Shown: in pieces, positions 30,830-40,615 of the stretch
How the letters are laid out: each line of letters opens with the position of its first letter
Numbering within the stretch: position 1 is the first letter of the stretch
DNA from: Christiangramia bathymodioli
Lineage (GTDB): Bacteria; Bacteroidota; Bacteroidia; Flavobacteriales; Flavobacteriaceae
Length of the DNA: 64,000 nt
Direction: 5' to 3'
NCBI GenBank assembly: GCA_009735695.1
Contig: SRSL01000003.1
Location: 124,001-188,000, forward strand
The notes under the pieces: model-generated
Seen by the model: the letters and a program-made list of their open reading frames with translations, nothing else
What the model was told of the DNA's origin: nothing
Database searches by the model: none
Position numbers and translations under genes: made by a program

Positions 30830-31858
30830 CTAATTGATTTTCTTTAAAGCAGCATAATTCAAGGTGGATTCCCTGTGAATGATATTGGTATCGACCTCGA
30901 TATTTATAGGATCGGCTTCCAGATCGTTCTCAATCCTGTCTACCAGTAATTTTATAGCATATTCTCCCTGTTCTGCACCTTTTTGATCTATAGCGCTTAG
31001 GGATGGTAGATAATGTTTCCCTAAATTCCCTACCGAAAAGCCAATCACCGCCAGGTCATCTGGTATTCTGAATCCTTCAATTTTACAGGCCCGGATCGTT
31101 TGAACAGCGGTTAATTCGTCTGAAGCCAGGATCGCATCAACCTTTTCAGATTTTATGAATTTGACTATTTCATGTGCATCAAATTCTTTGTAATTCATCT
31201 CCAGAACAAGCGGCCTATGTTTTGTTCGAATCGCTTTAAAATAGCCATCCTTTCTTTTCTCATCAACCGAAGTATTAGGGATTCCGGAGAGATAGAGAAT
31301 TCTTTTACGCTGGTCTTTTAGAAGTTCGTAAATAGCGAGTTCCGCATTCAAACTATCATTAATTGAGATGGTATCGCAGGCTAAATTTGAGGTAATCCTG
31401 TCAAAAAGAACCAGCGGAATATTACGATCCAGCAAGGCAGTTAAATGACTGATCTCATCGCGTTGATAAGTCTCTTCTGAAAGGGATATGGCAATGCCAT
31501 CTACATGATTACGCATGAGATTGTTAACGATATTTCTTTCGGTAAGCAAAGATTCATTGCTGATGCAAATGTTTAGATTATAACCTCGTAACCTTGCTTC
31601 AGCAACCGCTCCTTCCAGCACGTGGGTAAAAAATTGATGGGATATTTCAGGGATTATGATCCCGATGGTCTGGGATTTATTCGATTTTAATTTTTGTGCA
31701 AACGAATTCGGAATATAATTATGGAATTCAGCCAGCTCCATAACCCTTTGTTTGGTTTCCTTACTTATTTCCGGACTGTTACGAAGTGCTTTAGAAACGG
31801 TGCTTATCGAGATATTCAATAATTCCGCAAGCTTTTTTAAATTTATTTCCCCTTCCAT
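30830..31858 (-). CDS. LacI-family transcriptional regulator of the xylan operon
   Basis: N-terminal LacI helix-turn-helix (LKKLAELLNISISTVSKALR, about 7-26) with hinge helix and a periplasmic-binding-protein-like effector domain (about 60-342) with landmarks IGIIIPEI and VIGFSVGN. It is the first gene of the minus-strand operon that runs into GH10 13 bp downstream, so it is probably autoregulated. A palindrome with a central CG, typical of LacI-family operators, lies 146 bp upstream (32004-32019) and recurs before the FG-GAP/SusCD operon. The effector is probably a xylose- or arabinose-containing sugar; this is inference. Confidence 0.95.
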   Translation of the reverse strand: MEGEINLKKLAELLNISISTVSKALRNSPEISKETKQRVMELAEFHNYIPNSFAQKLKSNKSQTIGIIIPEISHQFFTHVLEGAVAEARLRGYNLNICISNESLLTERNIVNNLMRNHVDGIAISLSEETYQRDEISHLTALLDRNIPLVLFDRITSNLACDTISINDSLNAELAIYELLKDQRKRILYLSGIPNTSVDEKRKDGYFKAIRTKHRPLVLEMNYKEFDAHEIVKFIKSEKVDAILASDELTAVQTIRACKIEGFRIPDDLAVIGFSVGNLGKHYLPSLSAIDQKGAEQGEYAIKLLVDRIENDLEADPINIEVDTNIIHRESTLNYAALKKIN

Positions 31859-32308
31859 ATTAAAGCTGTTGTGGTTGTGCCTTTATTTTTTGATTGCTCA
31901 GCATAATTTCGAAATCCCTGTCTACCCATTTCAAAGCTGCATAGGAATAACTCTTTTCAAGATTTCTGCATGCACTTTCTATTTGTATCTACTACCCTGA
32001 TTTACGCAATCGATTGTGTTTGCAAAAGATACAAAGATTCCAATTTGGATTTTTCCCCTGAAAAGATAAATCAAATTTTGAATTGTAACAAATACACTTA
32101 ATAATATAATTCAAATAAATTAAAGTATATCAAATTTTACAAATATTTATTTGCATTTTATTTAATATAAGTGCTAATTTTTTAAATAAATATATTCTTA
32201 TAGGAAAAGTGACGTCTTCTAATTTTTAGTCCAGATACAATCGAAAGTAGAAAATGGACTAGTCGGTAATCTTAAAAAACCTATTATAACTTTGATTGAA
32301 CTTGAAGC
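31859..32308. other. Regulatory gap upstream of lacI operon
   Basis: 450 bp without a gene. The part near lacI (31859-32040) is the likely leader and promoter and holds the operator palindrome; TATCTTTTG on the minus strand at 32023-32031 is a weak -7 candidate that would put the operator over the transcription start. 32060-32200 is very AT-rich. Nothing else recognised. Confidence 0.5.
32004..32019. promoter_or_regulatory. Palindromic operator candidate, site 1
   Basis: ACGCAATCGATTGTGT: perfect 10-bp core CAATCGATTG with a central CG and matching outer AC/GT bases. The 14-mer CAATCGATTGTGTT is repeated exactly at 50551-50564. It lies in the leader/promoter of the operon that begins with lacI. 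Confidence 0.6.
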
Positions 32309-34534
32309 CTATTGAATAAACTCAGCCTCAGGATTCGTTTCAGTTATCCTATAAAATGAATTGAGCTGTATTCCTTCGAATTCCTGGTAGTTTCCACTGC
32401 CTGCCCATTTTATTTTTAGCTTCAGTATTTCTGAAGCCTGGCCCAGACCAATTTCGGCCCTCAAGGTGGAACATCCAAAACTTCCTCCGGAACTTATCGT
32501 ATGATAAATCGATTTCGGTTTTCCATTTTCCATGACCTCCACCTCTATCCTGCTTCCAATAGCTGCCCTGTTCGCCTCTGTTCCTACCAGTTTTAGGCTG
32601 ATCCAATTATTTGTATCCTGATAAGGATTCTTATACAGGGAATTGAAAAAATTATCCCCTTCGTAAGCTCCACCCATAACCACATGAATGTCCTGGTCTC
32701 CGTCGTTATCAATATCAGAAAATGAGACCGCATGACCTTTCTGAATGTGACCAAATCCACCTGCGGTGGTAACATCCTGGAATTGGCGTCCTTCAGAATT
32801 TCTGAATACTTTATTTGGGATGATCGATTCAAAACTTACTTCACCCGTACTTAGGTAAATATCCAGGTAACCGTCATTATCGAGATCACCATAATTGGCT
32901 CCCATGGCATACCCAATCCTATCCAACCCCACCTCTGCTGAAACATCGGTGAAAACACCATTATTGTTTTGATACAAACGCATGGTTTCCGCTTTGTGAG
33001 GTTCTCCCAGGTATTCCCTCACTATATCCGGCACTATGGTATAAAAGCCACTTCTTTTATAGCCAGCTACAAAAAGATCCATCCAGCCATCATTATTATA
33101 ATCAAAAGACCAGGTTGGAAAACTTGATAACTTTTCACCCAAACCATTTTTCTCACCACTTTCTTCAAAGCTGATATTGCCGTTAGTATCTACACCCCTG
33201 TTTATGAATAATAAATTCTTCTTATTATGAAGGGTTGAAATATAAAGGTCCATCCAGCCATCATTGTTGTAGTCGGCAGTGGTTACCCCTTTAACATATA
33301 ATGGATTTTCATCGCTGCTAATAAGAAGACCGGCACTCTCGGTTTGATTCGAAAAGGTTCCATCAGCATTATTTCTGAAGAATTCACTTGGGTTGGGAAG
33401 TCCTTTTTCAGCCTCATTGCCAATAAACAGGTCAACCCAGCCGTCGTTATCGAAATCTGCCCATACCGCGGTTTGGGTAGGATAAAAAGATAATAAGCCC
33501 GCCTCCATGGTCACATCGGTAAAAGTATTATCACCATTATTCCGAAGTAAAGAATTTGGATGCTTACCCAATTCTCCCATCCAGGCTCCTCTTAAAATAA
33601 ACACATCCAAAAAACCGTCATTATTATAATCGGCCTGTATCATGTTCAATCCTCCTTTTACCAGATCAAGACCCGCATCCAAGGTTTTTTCTTTAAAGTT
33701 ACCTTTCCCATCATTGATGAAATAATTCAATTTACCCGATGGGAACCAACTGGAGACGAGAATATCCAAAAGCCCATCATTATTAAAATCATCAACTATT
33801 CCACCCCCGGAAAGGTCATTAACATTCACACCAAGTTGTGGAGCAATGTCCTCGAACCTTTTTAGCGGGTATTCCGACTCGAATACCTCTTCGGGGATCA
33901 GCCATTTTTCGGGTACTGAATCGGGATATTCCCCCAGGGTCATATAGGCAACATTTAATAACCAGCGGCTATTATAATCATGGGAATCATTTTCGAGAAA
34001 TTCCTTATACAAGTCTATTGCCGCCCGCGACCCTTCAGGCACCTGGTGATAGCCCTCGGGTTCTATAGGAATGATACAGGATGCCGATGCTTTGTTATGA
34101 TGTATGCAATTTTGTTGTTCTCCCAGTCTCATATAGGCTAAAGCTAATAGCCGCTCAATCTGTTGCTCTTCCTTAAAGCTCAGTTTATAGCGTAAAAGGC
34201 CGTCCATGCTTTTCTGCTGCAAAAGCTTGAGAACCTCGATAGCTTCTTTTGTTCTTCCAGAATAGAGTAAATCATGGGCTTTCTTCAGAATGAACTGGTC
34301 TTTCTGATTTTCAGGAGCAACCCGTGAGAGGCTATCAAAATATTTGATTCTAAGAGAAGAAGCATAGTGATTTTCAGGAGTATCAAACAGTTCTTCAGTG
34401 GTTGACTGAAGGATTTCGCTCATTGTTTTGTCCTGCTTTTCACAGGAACTCACCAGGAGGCCCAGTATCAGGATGATAGTGAACTTATTACTTGTAGACC
34501 TTCTGAATGTCAATTTTAAAATATTCTGCAGCAA
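32309..34534 (-). CDS. CRTAC1-like FG-GAP/ASPIC lipoprotein with helical N-terminal region
   Basis: Lipoprotein signal LLVSSC (C31) then CEKQD-type polar residues, typical of surface-exposed Bacteroidota lipoproteins. Residues about 45-215 are helical and may be TPR-like. Seven calcium-binding FG-GAP/VCBS repeats of the DxxNDGxxD type (for example DFNNDGLLD, DYNNDGFLD, DIDNDGDQD) predict a seven-bladed propeller, and the C-terminus is an ASPIC/UnbV domain (about 665-735). No catalytic motif seen. It is divergent from the GH9 genes. Likely a cell-surface carbohydrate or protein binding factor; not demonstrated. Confidence 0.85.
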   Translation of the reverse strand: MLQNILKLTFRRSTSNKFTIILILGLLVSSCEKQDKTMSEILQSTTEELFDTPENHYASSLRIKYFDSLSRVAPENQKDQFILKKAHDLLYSGRTKEAIEVLKLLQQKSMDGLLRYKLSFKEEQQIERLLALAYMRLGEQQNCIHHNKASASCIIPIEPEGYHQVPEGSRAAIDLYKEFLENDSHDYNSRWLLNVAYMTLGEYPDSVPEKWLIPEEVFESEYPLKRFEDIAPQLGVNVNDLSGGGIVDDFNNDGLLDILVSSWFPSGKLNYFINDGKGNFKEKTLDAGLDLVKGGLNMIQADYNNDGFLDVFILRGAWMGELGKHPNSLLRNNGDNTFTDVTMEAGLLSFYPTQTAVWADFDNDGWVDLFIGNEAEKGLPNPSEFFRNNADGTFSNQTESAGLLISSDENPLYVKGVTTADYNNDGWMDLYISTLHNKKNLLFINRGVDTNGNISFEESGEKNGLGEKLSSFPTWSFDYNNDGWMDLFVAGYKRSGFYTIVPDIVREYLGEPHKAETMRLYQNNNGVFTDVSAEVGLDRIGYAMGANYGDLDNDGYLDIYLSTGEVSFESIIPNKVFRNSEGRQFQDVTTAGGFGHIQKGHAVSFSDIDNDGDQDIHVVMGGAYEGDNFFNSLYKNPYQDTNNWISLKLVGTEANRAAIGSRIEVEVMENGKPKSIYHTISSGGSFGCSTLRAEIGLGQASEILKLKIKWAGSGNYQEFEGIQLNSFYRITETNPEAEFIQ

Positions 34535-34834
34535 CTAGGTATGCTTTAATTGATAATTAAAATTTGTAGCCAAAATATAAAACAGGTGGTACAATTAATC
34601 GAAAACATCAGACAGAAAATTTAAAGTATTCACATCTAAAATAAATTTTCTCCTAAAAAAGAATACAAATAATGTAAAAATAAAATTTTCAGACACTCTC
34701 GTTCTTTAGAGAATATTTTCAAATATTATCAACTTAATTAAAAGATTCTCATTTGTCGACGGTCAATATTATCGAATTACAAATATATTTAAAAAATCGT
34801 ATATTAGTCATTTCGACCATAAGCCACCAATAAA
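34535..34834. other. Divergent promoter region
   Basis: 300-bp AT-rich gap between a minus-strand lipoprotein gene and the plus-strand GH9 genes. CAAATATA at 34780-34787 is a perfect TATATTTG -7 box on the minus strand; TATATTAG at 34800-34807 is a near-match on the plus strand, 27 bp before the GH9 start. No clear -33 elements and no copy of the CAATCGATTG palindrome were found here. Confidence 0.4.
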
Positions 34835-37324
34835 ATGAGACTATTACAAAGGTTTGTCACTTTACTTTGCTTCTTAATCATTCCCCTAAACAGTTTTTCC
34901 CAGGATTCAACTCAGGTCTTTACGATCAATGACCTTGAATATTTAGAGATGCGTGGTGCCAATGTTATGCTGGCCCATGATTTTTATCCTGAAAGCCACC
35001 AGGGTGGCGTGGGAATCATTCAAAATGGTATTCGTGTAGCTACTAACGGAGACCTCAGATTAGAACAGGCTCCCGGGCAATGGCAGCCGGTTCCAAAGGT
35101 AAGTAAACGAAAGGTTGACCGGAAGAACCAGGTTATAAGCGTGGAAATGAGCTATCCGGATGAGTCTAAGGACCGCAAAGGTTTCAACCCCATTATTTAC
35201 CCAGACCTTGAATTCTCCTATACCCTGAAAATAATTCCCCAGGGAAAATCATTTAAGATCGTTGTTGATCTGGATGAACCTCTTCCAGAGGAATGGGTAG
35301 GAAGAGTGGGGATGAACATTGAACTGTTTCCCGGTATCCTCTTTGGGAAATCCTATTATATGGATGAGCAGTTTGGTATTTTCAACCGCCAGGCCAATGG
35401 CCCGGGCGGGGTTTCTGAACATGGCATCTATGAACTTAAACCCATGGCTACAGGTAAAGAACTGGTGATCGCTCCGGAAGAGCCGTCCCAAACCCTCATC
35501 ATTAAAAACCTCAAAAATACCGACCTGAAGCTTTTGGATGGCCGGGCCCAACATAGTAATGGCTGGTTTATAGTGCATTCGTTAGTTCCGGGGGGAGAAA
35601 GCGAAGCCGCTATAGAATGGCTGGTAACGCCAAAAGTAATTGAAGATTTCACCTACAGCCCGGTGGTGCAGGTATCCCAGGTAGGATATCACCCTAAACA
35701 AAAAAAGATCGCCCATATCGAAACAGGAAAATATGATGATGACCTGGAGAAAGCGACTCTCTACAAGGTAGATAAAAAAGGAGGGCTAAGCCAGGTAAAA
35801 TCTGAAATCCCTGCCGAATGGGGAAAGTTCTTGAGATACAACTATTATCAGCTGGATTTTTCTGAAATAGAGGAACCCGGAATGTACGTAATAAAATACA
35901 AGGATTTTACAACCAGGCCGTTTCAGATTAGCCGCGATGTATATAAAAGAAATGTCTGGCAGCCCACCCTCGAATATTTTCTGCCTGTGCAGATGTGCCA
36001 TATGCGGGTAAACGACCGCTATAAGGTATGGCATGGCCTCTGCCATATGGATGATGCACGAATGGCACCGGTAGATCATAATCACTTCGACGGGTATATC
36101 CAGGGTTCTGAAACCCTTACAAAATATCAACCGGGGGAACATGTCCCGGGGATCAATATTGGCGGCTGGCATGATGCCGGTGACTACGACCTGCGTGTAG
36201 AATCCCAGGCCGCCACGGTTCAGGGTCTGTCCCAGATCTACGAAATCTTTGATGTGAATTACGATAACACCAGCATTGACCAGGAAACCCGGATCGTGGA
36301 AATTCTTCAGCCAGACGGCAAGGAAGATATTCTTCAGCAAATTGAACACGGAGTATTATCCATTGCTGGAGGTTACAAGTCGTTAGGCCGATTTTACCGC
36401 GGTATTATTGTCCCTACCAAACGACAGTATATTTTGCTGGGAGATGCTTCTACACATTCAGATAACGAGATCTTTTCCAACAAGACGGAAGATGAAAATA
36501 TTCCTGTGGGCCTGGAAGGCGCACCAGATGATCGCTGGGTTTTTACTGAAGAGAATACCAATAGAGAATTGAGTACGGCAGCTGCCCTGGCCACTGCAGC
36601 AAGAGTCCTGGCCAACTATAATCAGGAACTATCTTCTGAATGTCTTCAGATTGCGAAAGAAGTATGGGAGATCACCGAGGTGGATTCTCCTGGAGCTAAA
36701 ACTGAACTGGCGGTGGAATTATTTCTCACTACTCGAGAAGCTGAATACTCAGATTTCCTTATAGATCATACCGAAGCAATAGTATCCAACATCAGTAATA
36801 CCGGATGGATTTTAGGGCCGGCCCTTGAATATATAGATGACCCAGAGTTTAAAAAACGGATCAGACAAGCGGTAAGCGAGTATTCTTCAGAAGTTCAAGA
36901 ACTTGGAGAAAAAACACCTTATGGTATCCCTTACGAGCCTAATATCTGGGGTGCTGGATGGGGAATTCAGAATTTTGGGATGAAGCAGTATTTTTTGCAT
37001 ACCAGTTATCCGGAAATTTTCTCCTATGAATATTTACTTAACGCCTTGAATTTCATCCTTGGCGCACACCCAGGAGTTAACACCTCCTCCTTTGCTTCTG
37101 GAGTGGGTTCCCGATCCCTTACCCAGGCCTATGGAATTAACCGCGGTGATTTCTCATTCATTCCCGGCGGCATAGGTTCAGGAACTGCACTTATACGACC
37201 CGATTTTCCTGAGCTGCTGGAATGGCCATTCCTCTGGCAGCAAACCGAATATGTACTGGGTGGTGGAACTACTGATTATATCTTTCTAGTCCTGGCTGCA
37301 GATGAACTTCTGAACAAAAACTAA
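34835..37324 (+). CDS. GH9 glycoside hydrolase with extra N-terminal domain (copy 1)
   Basis: 829 residues: signal peptide (1-22), a beta-rich N-terminal region of about 260 residues not recognised, an Ig-like CelD_N domain (QVSQVGYHPKQKK onward, about 280-370) and a GH9 (alpha/alpha)6 catalytic domain. The catalytic Asp pair is D447/D450 in WHDAGDYD and the general acid is E805 in QTEYVLGG. GH9 proteins are inverting enzymes mostly acting on beta-1,4-glucans, some on glucosaminides; activity within a xylan locus is unknown. Copy 2 follows after 13 bp. Confidence 0.88.
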   Translation: MRLLQRFVTLLCFLIIPLNSFSQDSTQVFTINDLEYLEMRGANVMLAHDFYPESHQGGVGIIQNGIRVATNGDLRLEQAPGQWQPVPKVSKRKVDRKNQVISVEMSYPDESKDRKGFNPIIYPDLEFSYTLKIIPQGKSFKIVVDLDEPLPEEWVGRVGMNIELFPGILFGKSYYMDEQFGIFNRQANGPGGVSEHGIYELKPMATGKELVIAPEEPSQTLIIKNLKNTDLKLLDGRAQHSNGWFIVHSLVPGGESEAAIEWLVTPKVIEDFTYSPVVQVSQVGYHPKQKKIAHIETGKYDDDLEKATLYKVDKKGGLSQVKSEIPAEWGKFLRYNYYQLDFSEIEEPGMYVIKYKDFTTRPFQISRDVYKRNVWQPTLEYFLPVQMCHMRVNDRYKVWHGLCHMDDARMAPVDHNHFDGYIQGSETLTKYQPGEHVPGINIGGWHDAGDYDLRVESQAATVQGLSQIYEIFDVNYDNTSIDQETRIVEILQPDGKEDILQQIEHGVLSIAGGYKSLGRFYRGIIVPTKRQYILLGDASTHSDNEIFSNKTEDENIPVGLEGAPDDRWVFTEENTNRELSTAAALATAARVLANYNQELSSECLQIAKEVWEITEVDSPGAKTELAVELFLTTREAEYSDFLIDHTEAIVSNISNTGWILGPALEYIDDPEFKKRIRQAVSEYSSEVQELGEKTPYGIPYEPNIWGAGWGIQNFGMKQYFLHTSYPEIFSYEYLLNALNFILGAHPGVNTSSFASGVGSRSLTQAYGINRGDFSFIPGGIGSGTALIRPDFPELLEWPFLWQQTEYVLGGGTTDYIFLVLAADELLNKN

Positions 37325-37337
37325 TATTGATTTTTAT

Positions 37338-39827
37338 ATGATGATACATAGATTAAAATTGCTCCTCATTAGCATGATCTTATTGCTTTTTACGCTTGAT
37401 TCCCAGGGTCAGGAAAACAATTTAGAACTGAATGAAGCTGAATATTTTGAAGCTCCGGGCGTGAACATTCTGGCTTTTAGCAACTGGTATAATGGCCTTT
37501 TTAGCGATTCCAAAATAAGCGGCATAGAGATCATTCAACAGGGAGTAAGAACCGCAACCAATGGGGATGTTCGTCTTCACTCGACTCCTGAACAGTGGGA
37601 TGATATCCCTACATTTTCGGAAAGGAAAGTCAATGCAGCTAACAATAGTATTGAAACCTACCAGGAATACCCCGAATTCGATTTTGAATATATGATTCGC
37701 GCCAGGGCCGAAGGCGAAGATCTTTACCTGAGTGTACACCTGGAAAAACCCGTACCGGAAGTACTCAAGGGCCGGGCAGGCCTGAACCTGGAATTTTTAC
37801 CTTCAGCCTACTGGGAAAAAACCTTTTATATGGATGAAGAACCAGGCATTTTTCCTTTATATCCTGCTGATGAAATGCTAAAAAACGATCAGTCCGAAAC
37901 AGCTCCAAAATCCATCACTTCGGGAAATACGCTCGTTCTGGCGCCAGATGAGGAGTCAAGAATGGTACACATCCAGTCTATGGATCAAAAACTAATGCTA
38001 TTCGACGGGCGCAATAAAGCTCAAAACGGATGGTATGTGGTTCGAAGCCTATTGCCCGAAAATAGAACAGGTAAAGTACTGGAATGGAAAATAACGGTGA
38101 ACAGTACACCAAATTGGACAAGGAAACCTGTCATTGCTCATTCCCAGGTTGGTTATCACCCCCAGCAGGAAAAAGTGGCCGTTATCGAACTGGACAGGAA
38201 TGATGAATTAGCCCAGGAAGTTGTTCTGCAAAGGATCAACCCCTCTGGGGAACGCGAGACAGTGGTTTCCGGGAAACCCGAAAGATGGGGCGAATTCACC
38301 CGGTACCAATATTATAAATTCGATTTTTCAGAGGCTACCAATCCAGGCTTGTATCGTATAAAATATGGCGATATAGTATCAGACCCATTTCCAATTGATG
38401 CAAATGTTTACCAGGAAGCCTGGCATCCAACCAGCGATATTTTTTTCCCGGTGCAAATGGACCATATGCTGGTTAATGAAGCCTATCGCGTGTGGCACGG
38501 GGCATCACATCTGGACGATGCACTCCAGGCTCCTGTTTCTACTGAACATTTTGACCTGTATGCACAGGGTCCAACTACAGATACTCCTTATAGTCCGGGA
38601 GAACACATTCCAGGCCTGAATGTTGGAGGCTGGTATGACGCCGGTGATTACGACATAAGAACCCAGACCCAGTATCACGTGGTAAACAACCTGGTGCATG
38701 CTTATGAAGATTTTGATCTAGACCGGGATCAGACACTTATTGATTACGAAGCGAAATTCGTAGATATTCATAACCCTGACGGAAAACCTGATGTTCTGCA
38801 ACAAATTCAGCATGGCACTCTGGCCCTGGTGGCCCAGTTCGATGCGGTTGGCCATGCCATACCCGGAATCATTGTCCCAGACATTTCCCAGTATACTCAC
38901 CTGGGTGACGGCCTTACCATGACCGACAATTTAATTTACGATAAAGAACTGGGAGAGCTGGAAGTAAAAGGCAACCGAAGCGGCAAATTTGACGATCGCT
39001 GGGCCTTTACCAGTAAATCCTCGGCACTTAATTACGGTTCTATCGCAGCCCTGGCTGCCGCCAGCAGGGTTCTTGGTTCTATCAATGACACGCTTGCTGA
39101 AAAAAGCCTCAAAATTGCACGAAAGGTTTGGGAGGAGGAACAGTCCAGCGAACCCTCTTTATTCCGCCATGGCAATACTACAGGTGGAGACCTGAAGCAG
39201 GAAGAATTTAAAGCTGCCGTAGAACTTCTGTTAAGTACGAAGGAAGATATCTATGCCAGAAGAATTGAAGAACTCTGGCCTGAAATCGATTCAAATTTTG
39301 CAGCTTACGCCCAGGGTGCCATACGCATTTATGATCTCATGAGTCCAGATTTTCAGGATAAAATTAAAAACCGGGTATCAAAATACAAACAGGAAATAAA
39401 AGTGTTCCAGGGAGATAATCCGTTTGGTGTTCCTATAGGTCGTGGTGGCTGGGCCGGGAATGGCCAGATCATCGATTTCGGGATCACCAATTATTTGCTG
39501 CATAAAAAGTTCCCTGAACTAATAGATCAAAACGATGTTTTCCAGAGCCTGAACTATATCTATGGAACGCATCCCGATTCTTCTATCTCTTTTGTTTCTG
39601 GCGTAGGAACTCGCAGTAAGAAAGTTGCCTACGGAATGAACCGCGCAGACTTTTCTTTTATAGCAGGAGGCATCGTGCCGGGAATCCTGATCCTGAAACC
39701 CGATTTCCCGGAAAACAAGGAAGACTGGCCATTTCTATGGGGTGAAAACGAATATGTAATAAACGTAGGAGCCGGCTATATCTACCTTGTAAATGCAGCG
39801 AACAGCCTACTGGATAAAGCCCGATAA
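37338..39827 (+). CDS. GH9 glycoside hydrolase with extra N-terminal domain (copy 2)
   Basis: Full-length paralogue of the preceding gene and also 829 residues. Signal peptide 1-24; same unrecognised N-terminal domain (shared cues: QxGxRxATNGDxRL, YMDE.PGIF); Ig-like domain from HSQVGYHPQQEK; catalytic DAGD at 434-437 and acid E805 in ENEYVINV. Sequence differences are spread over the whole length, so the duplication is old enough for the two to have different specificities. Starts 13 bp after copy 1 and 17 bp before the ThuA gene, one operon. Confidence 0.88.
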   Translation: MMIHRLKLLLISMILLLFTLDSQGQENNLELNEAEYFEAPGVNILAFSNWYNGLFSDSKISGIEIIQQGVRTATNGDVRLHSTPEQWDDIPTFSERKVNAANNSIETYQEYPEFDFEYMIRARAEGEDLYLSVHLEKPVPEVLKGRAGLNLEFLPSAYWEKTFYMDEEPGIFPLYPADEMLKNDQSETAPKSITSGNTLVLAPDEESRMVHIQSMDQKLMLFDGRNKAQNGWYVVRSLLPENRTGKVLEWKITVNSTPNWTRKPVIAHSQVGYHPQQEKVAVIELDRNDELAQEVVLQRINPSGERETVVSGKPERWGEFTRYQYYKFDFSEATNPGLYRIKYGDIVSDPFPIDANVYQEAWHPTSDIFFPVQMDHMLVNEAYRVWHGASHLDDALQAPVSTEHFDLYAQGPTTDTPYSPGEHIPGLNVGGWYDAGDYDIRTQTQYHVVNNLVHAYEDFDLDRDQTLIDYEAKFVDIHNPDGKPDVLQQIQHGTLALVAQFDAVGHAIPGIIVPDISQYTHLGDGLTMTDNLIYDKELGELEVKGNRSGKFDDRWAFTSKSSALNYGSIAALAAASRVLGSINDTLAEKSLKIARKVWEEEQSSEPSLFRHGNTTGGDLKQEEFKAAVELLLSTKEDIYARRIEELWPEIDSNFAAYAQGAIRIYDLMSPDFQDKIKNRVSKYKQEIKVFQGDNPFGVPIGRGGWAGNGQIIDFGITNYLLHKKFPELIDQNDVFQSLNYIYGTHPDSSISFVSGVGTRSKKVAYGMNRADFSFIAGGIVPGILILKPDFPENKEDWPFLWGENEYVINVGAGYIYLVNAANSLLDKAR

Positions 39828-39844
39828 TATTTAAAAACCTTGAG

Positions 39845-40615
39845 ATGACTACTAACAAAACATACCTACTTTTAATTCTTGGCTTACTTTTTACCAGCGT
39901 TCAGTATTCACAGGAACAGTTCAAAGCCCTTCTGTTCACGAAAACTGCTGGCTGGCATCACGAATCTATTCATGAAGGAGTAACGGCTATTAGAGAATTA
40001 TCTAAAAAACACAATTTTGAAGTGCAGTGGCATGAAGACGCGTCAAGGATCAATGATGATTTTCTGAAACAATTCCAGGTGATCATATTTCTGAACACAA
40101 CCGGGGATATCCTGAACGAACAGCAACAACAAGCCTTTGAAAACTTCATACGATCTGGTAAGGGGTTTGTAGGAATTCACAGTGCTTCAGATACCGAATA
40201 CGGTTGGCCATGGTATAAAAAACTGGTTGGAAGAATGTTCAAGATTCATCCTATCCCGCAAACTGCCATGCTTCAGTTAGAGGACGCCAATTTTCCAGGA
40301 ATGGAGTTTCTACCTAAACGATTCCTCTGGACCGATGAATGGTATGAATTTCAACCCGAAGTTTATTCAGAAGACCTGAATATATTACTCAGCCTTGATG
40401 AAACTTCCTATGATGTGGAGGCACAATGGGGCGAAAATATAGGAAAAGGAATGGGTGAACATCCCATTGCCTGGTACCAGAATTTTGATGGAGGAAGATC
40501 GTTTTATACCGGTTTGGGACATATCCCGGCAGCCTATAAGGATCCGTTATTCCTGAAACACCTCTACGGAGGGATTTACTGGGCGGCAACCGGAAAAGGC
40601 ATTAAAAAGCCTTAA
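39845..40615 (+). CDS. Secreted ThuA-domain protein
   Basis: Signal peptide 1-23 followed by a single ThuA-like (class I glutamine-amidotransferase-like) domain: ALLFTKTAGWHHESIHEG, GFVGIHSASDTEYGWPWY, HPIAWYQNFDGGRSFYTGLGH. ThuA domains occur in proteins linked to sugar (originally trehalose) use and in large secreted dehydrogenases; the biochemical function is not established. Last gene of the plus-strand trio. Its stop codon overlaps the stop of the convergent GH2 gene (TTAA shared). Confidence 0.88.
   Translation: MTTNKTYLLLILGLLFTSVQYSQEQFKALLFTKTAGWHHESIHEGVTAIRELSKKHNFEVQWHEDASRINDDFLKQFQVIIFLNTTGDILNEQQQQAFENFIRSGKGFVGIHSASDTEYGWPWYKKLVGRMFKIHPIPQTAMLQLEDANFPGMEFLPKRFLWTDEWYEFQPEVYSEDLNILLSLDETSYDVEAQWGENIGKGMGEHPIAWYQNFDGGRSFYTGLGHIPAAYKDPLFLKHLYGGIYWAATGKGIKKP

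Noticed and set aside
32023-32031. TATCTTTTG as the -7 box of the lacI operon
   Set aside because: One base longer than the consensus and without a -33 TTG at proper distance; mentioned only as a weak candidate.
34561-34834. Further copies of the CAATCGATTG palindrome in the divergent GH9 promoter
   Set aside because: Only weak resemblances such as CAATTAATCG were seen, too far from the core to claim.
35786-36349. Minus-strand open frame of 187 codons
   Set aside because: Antisense shadow within the first GH9 gene, no family features.
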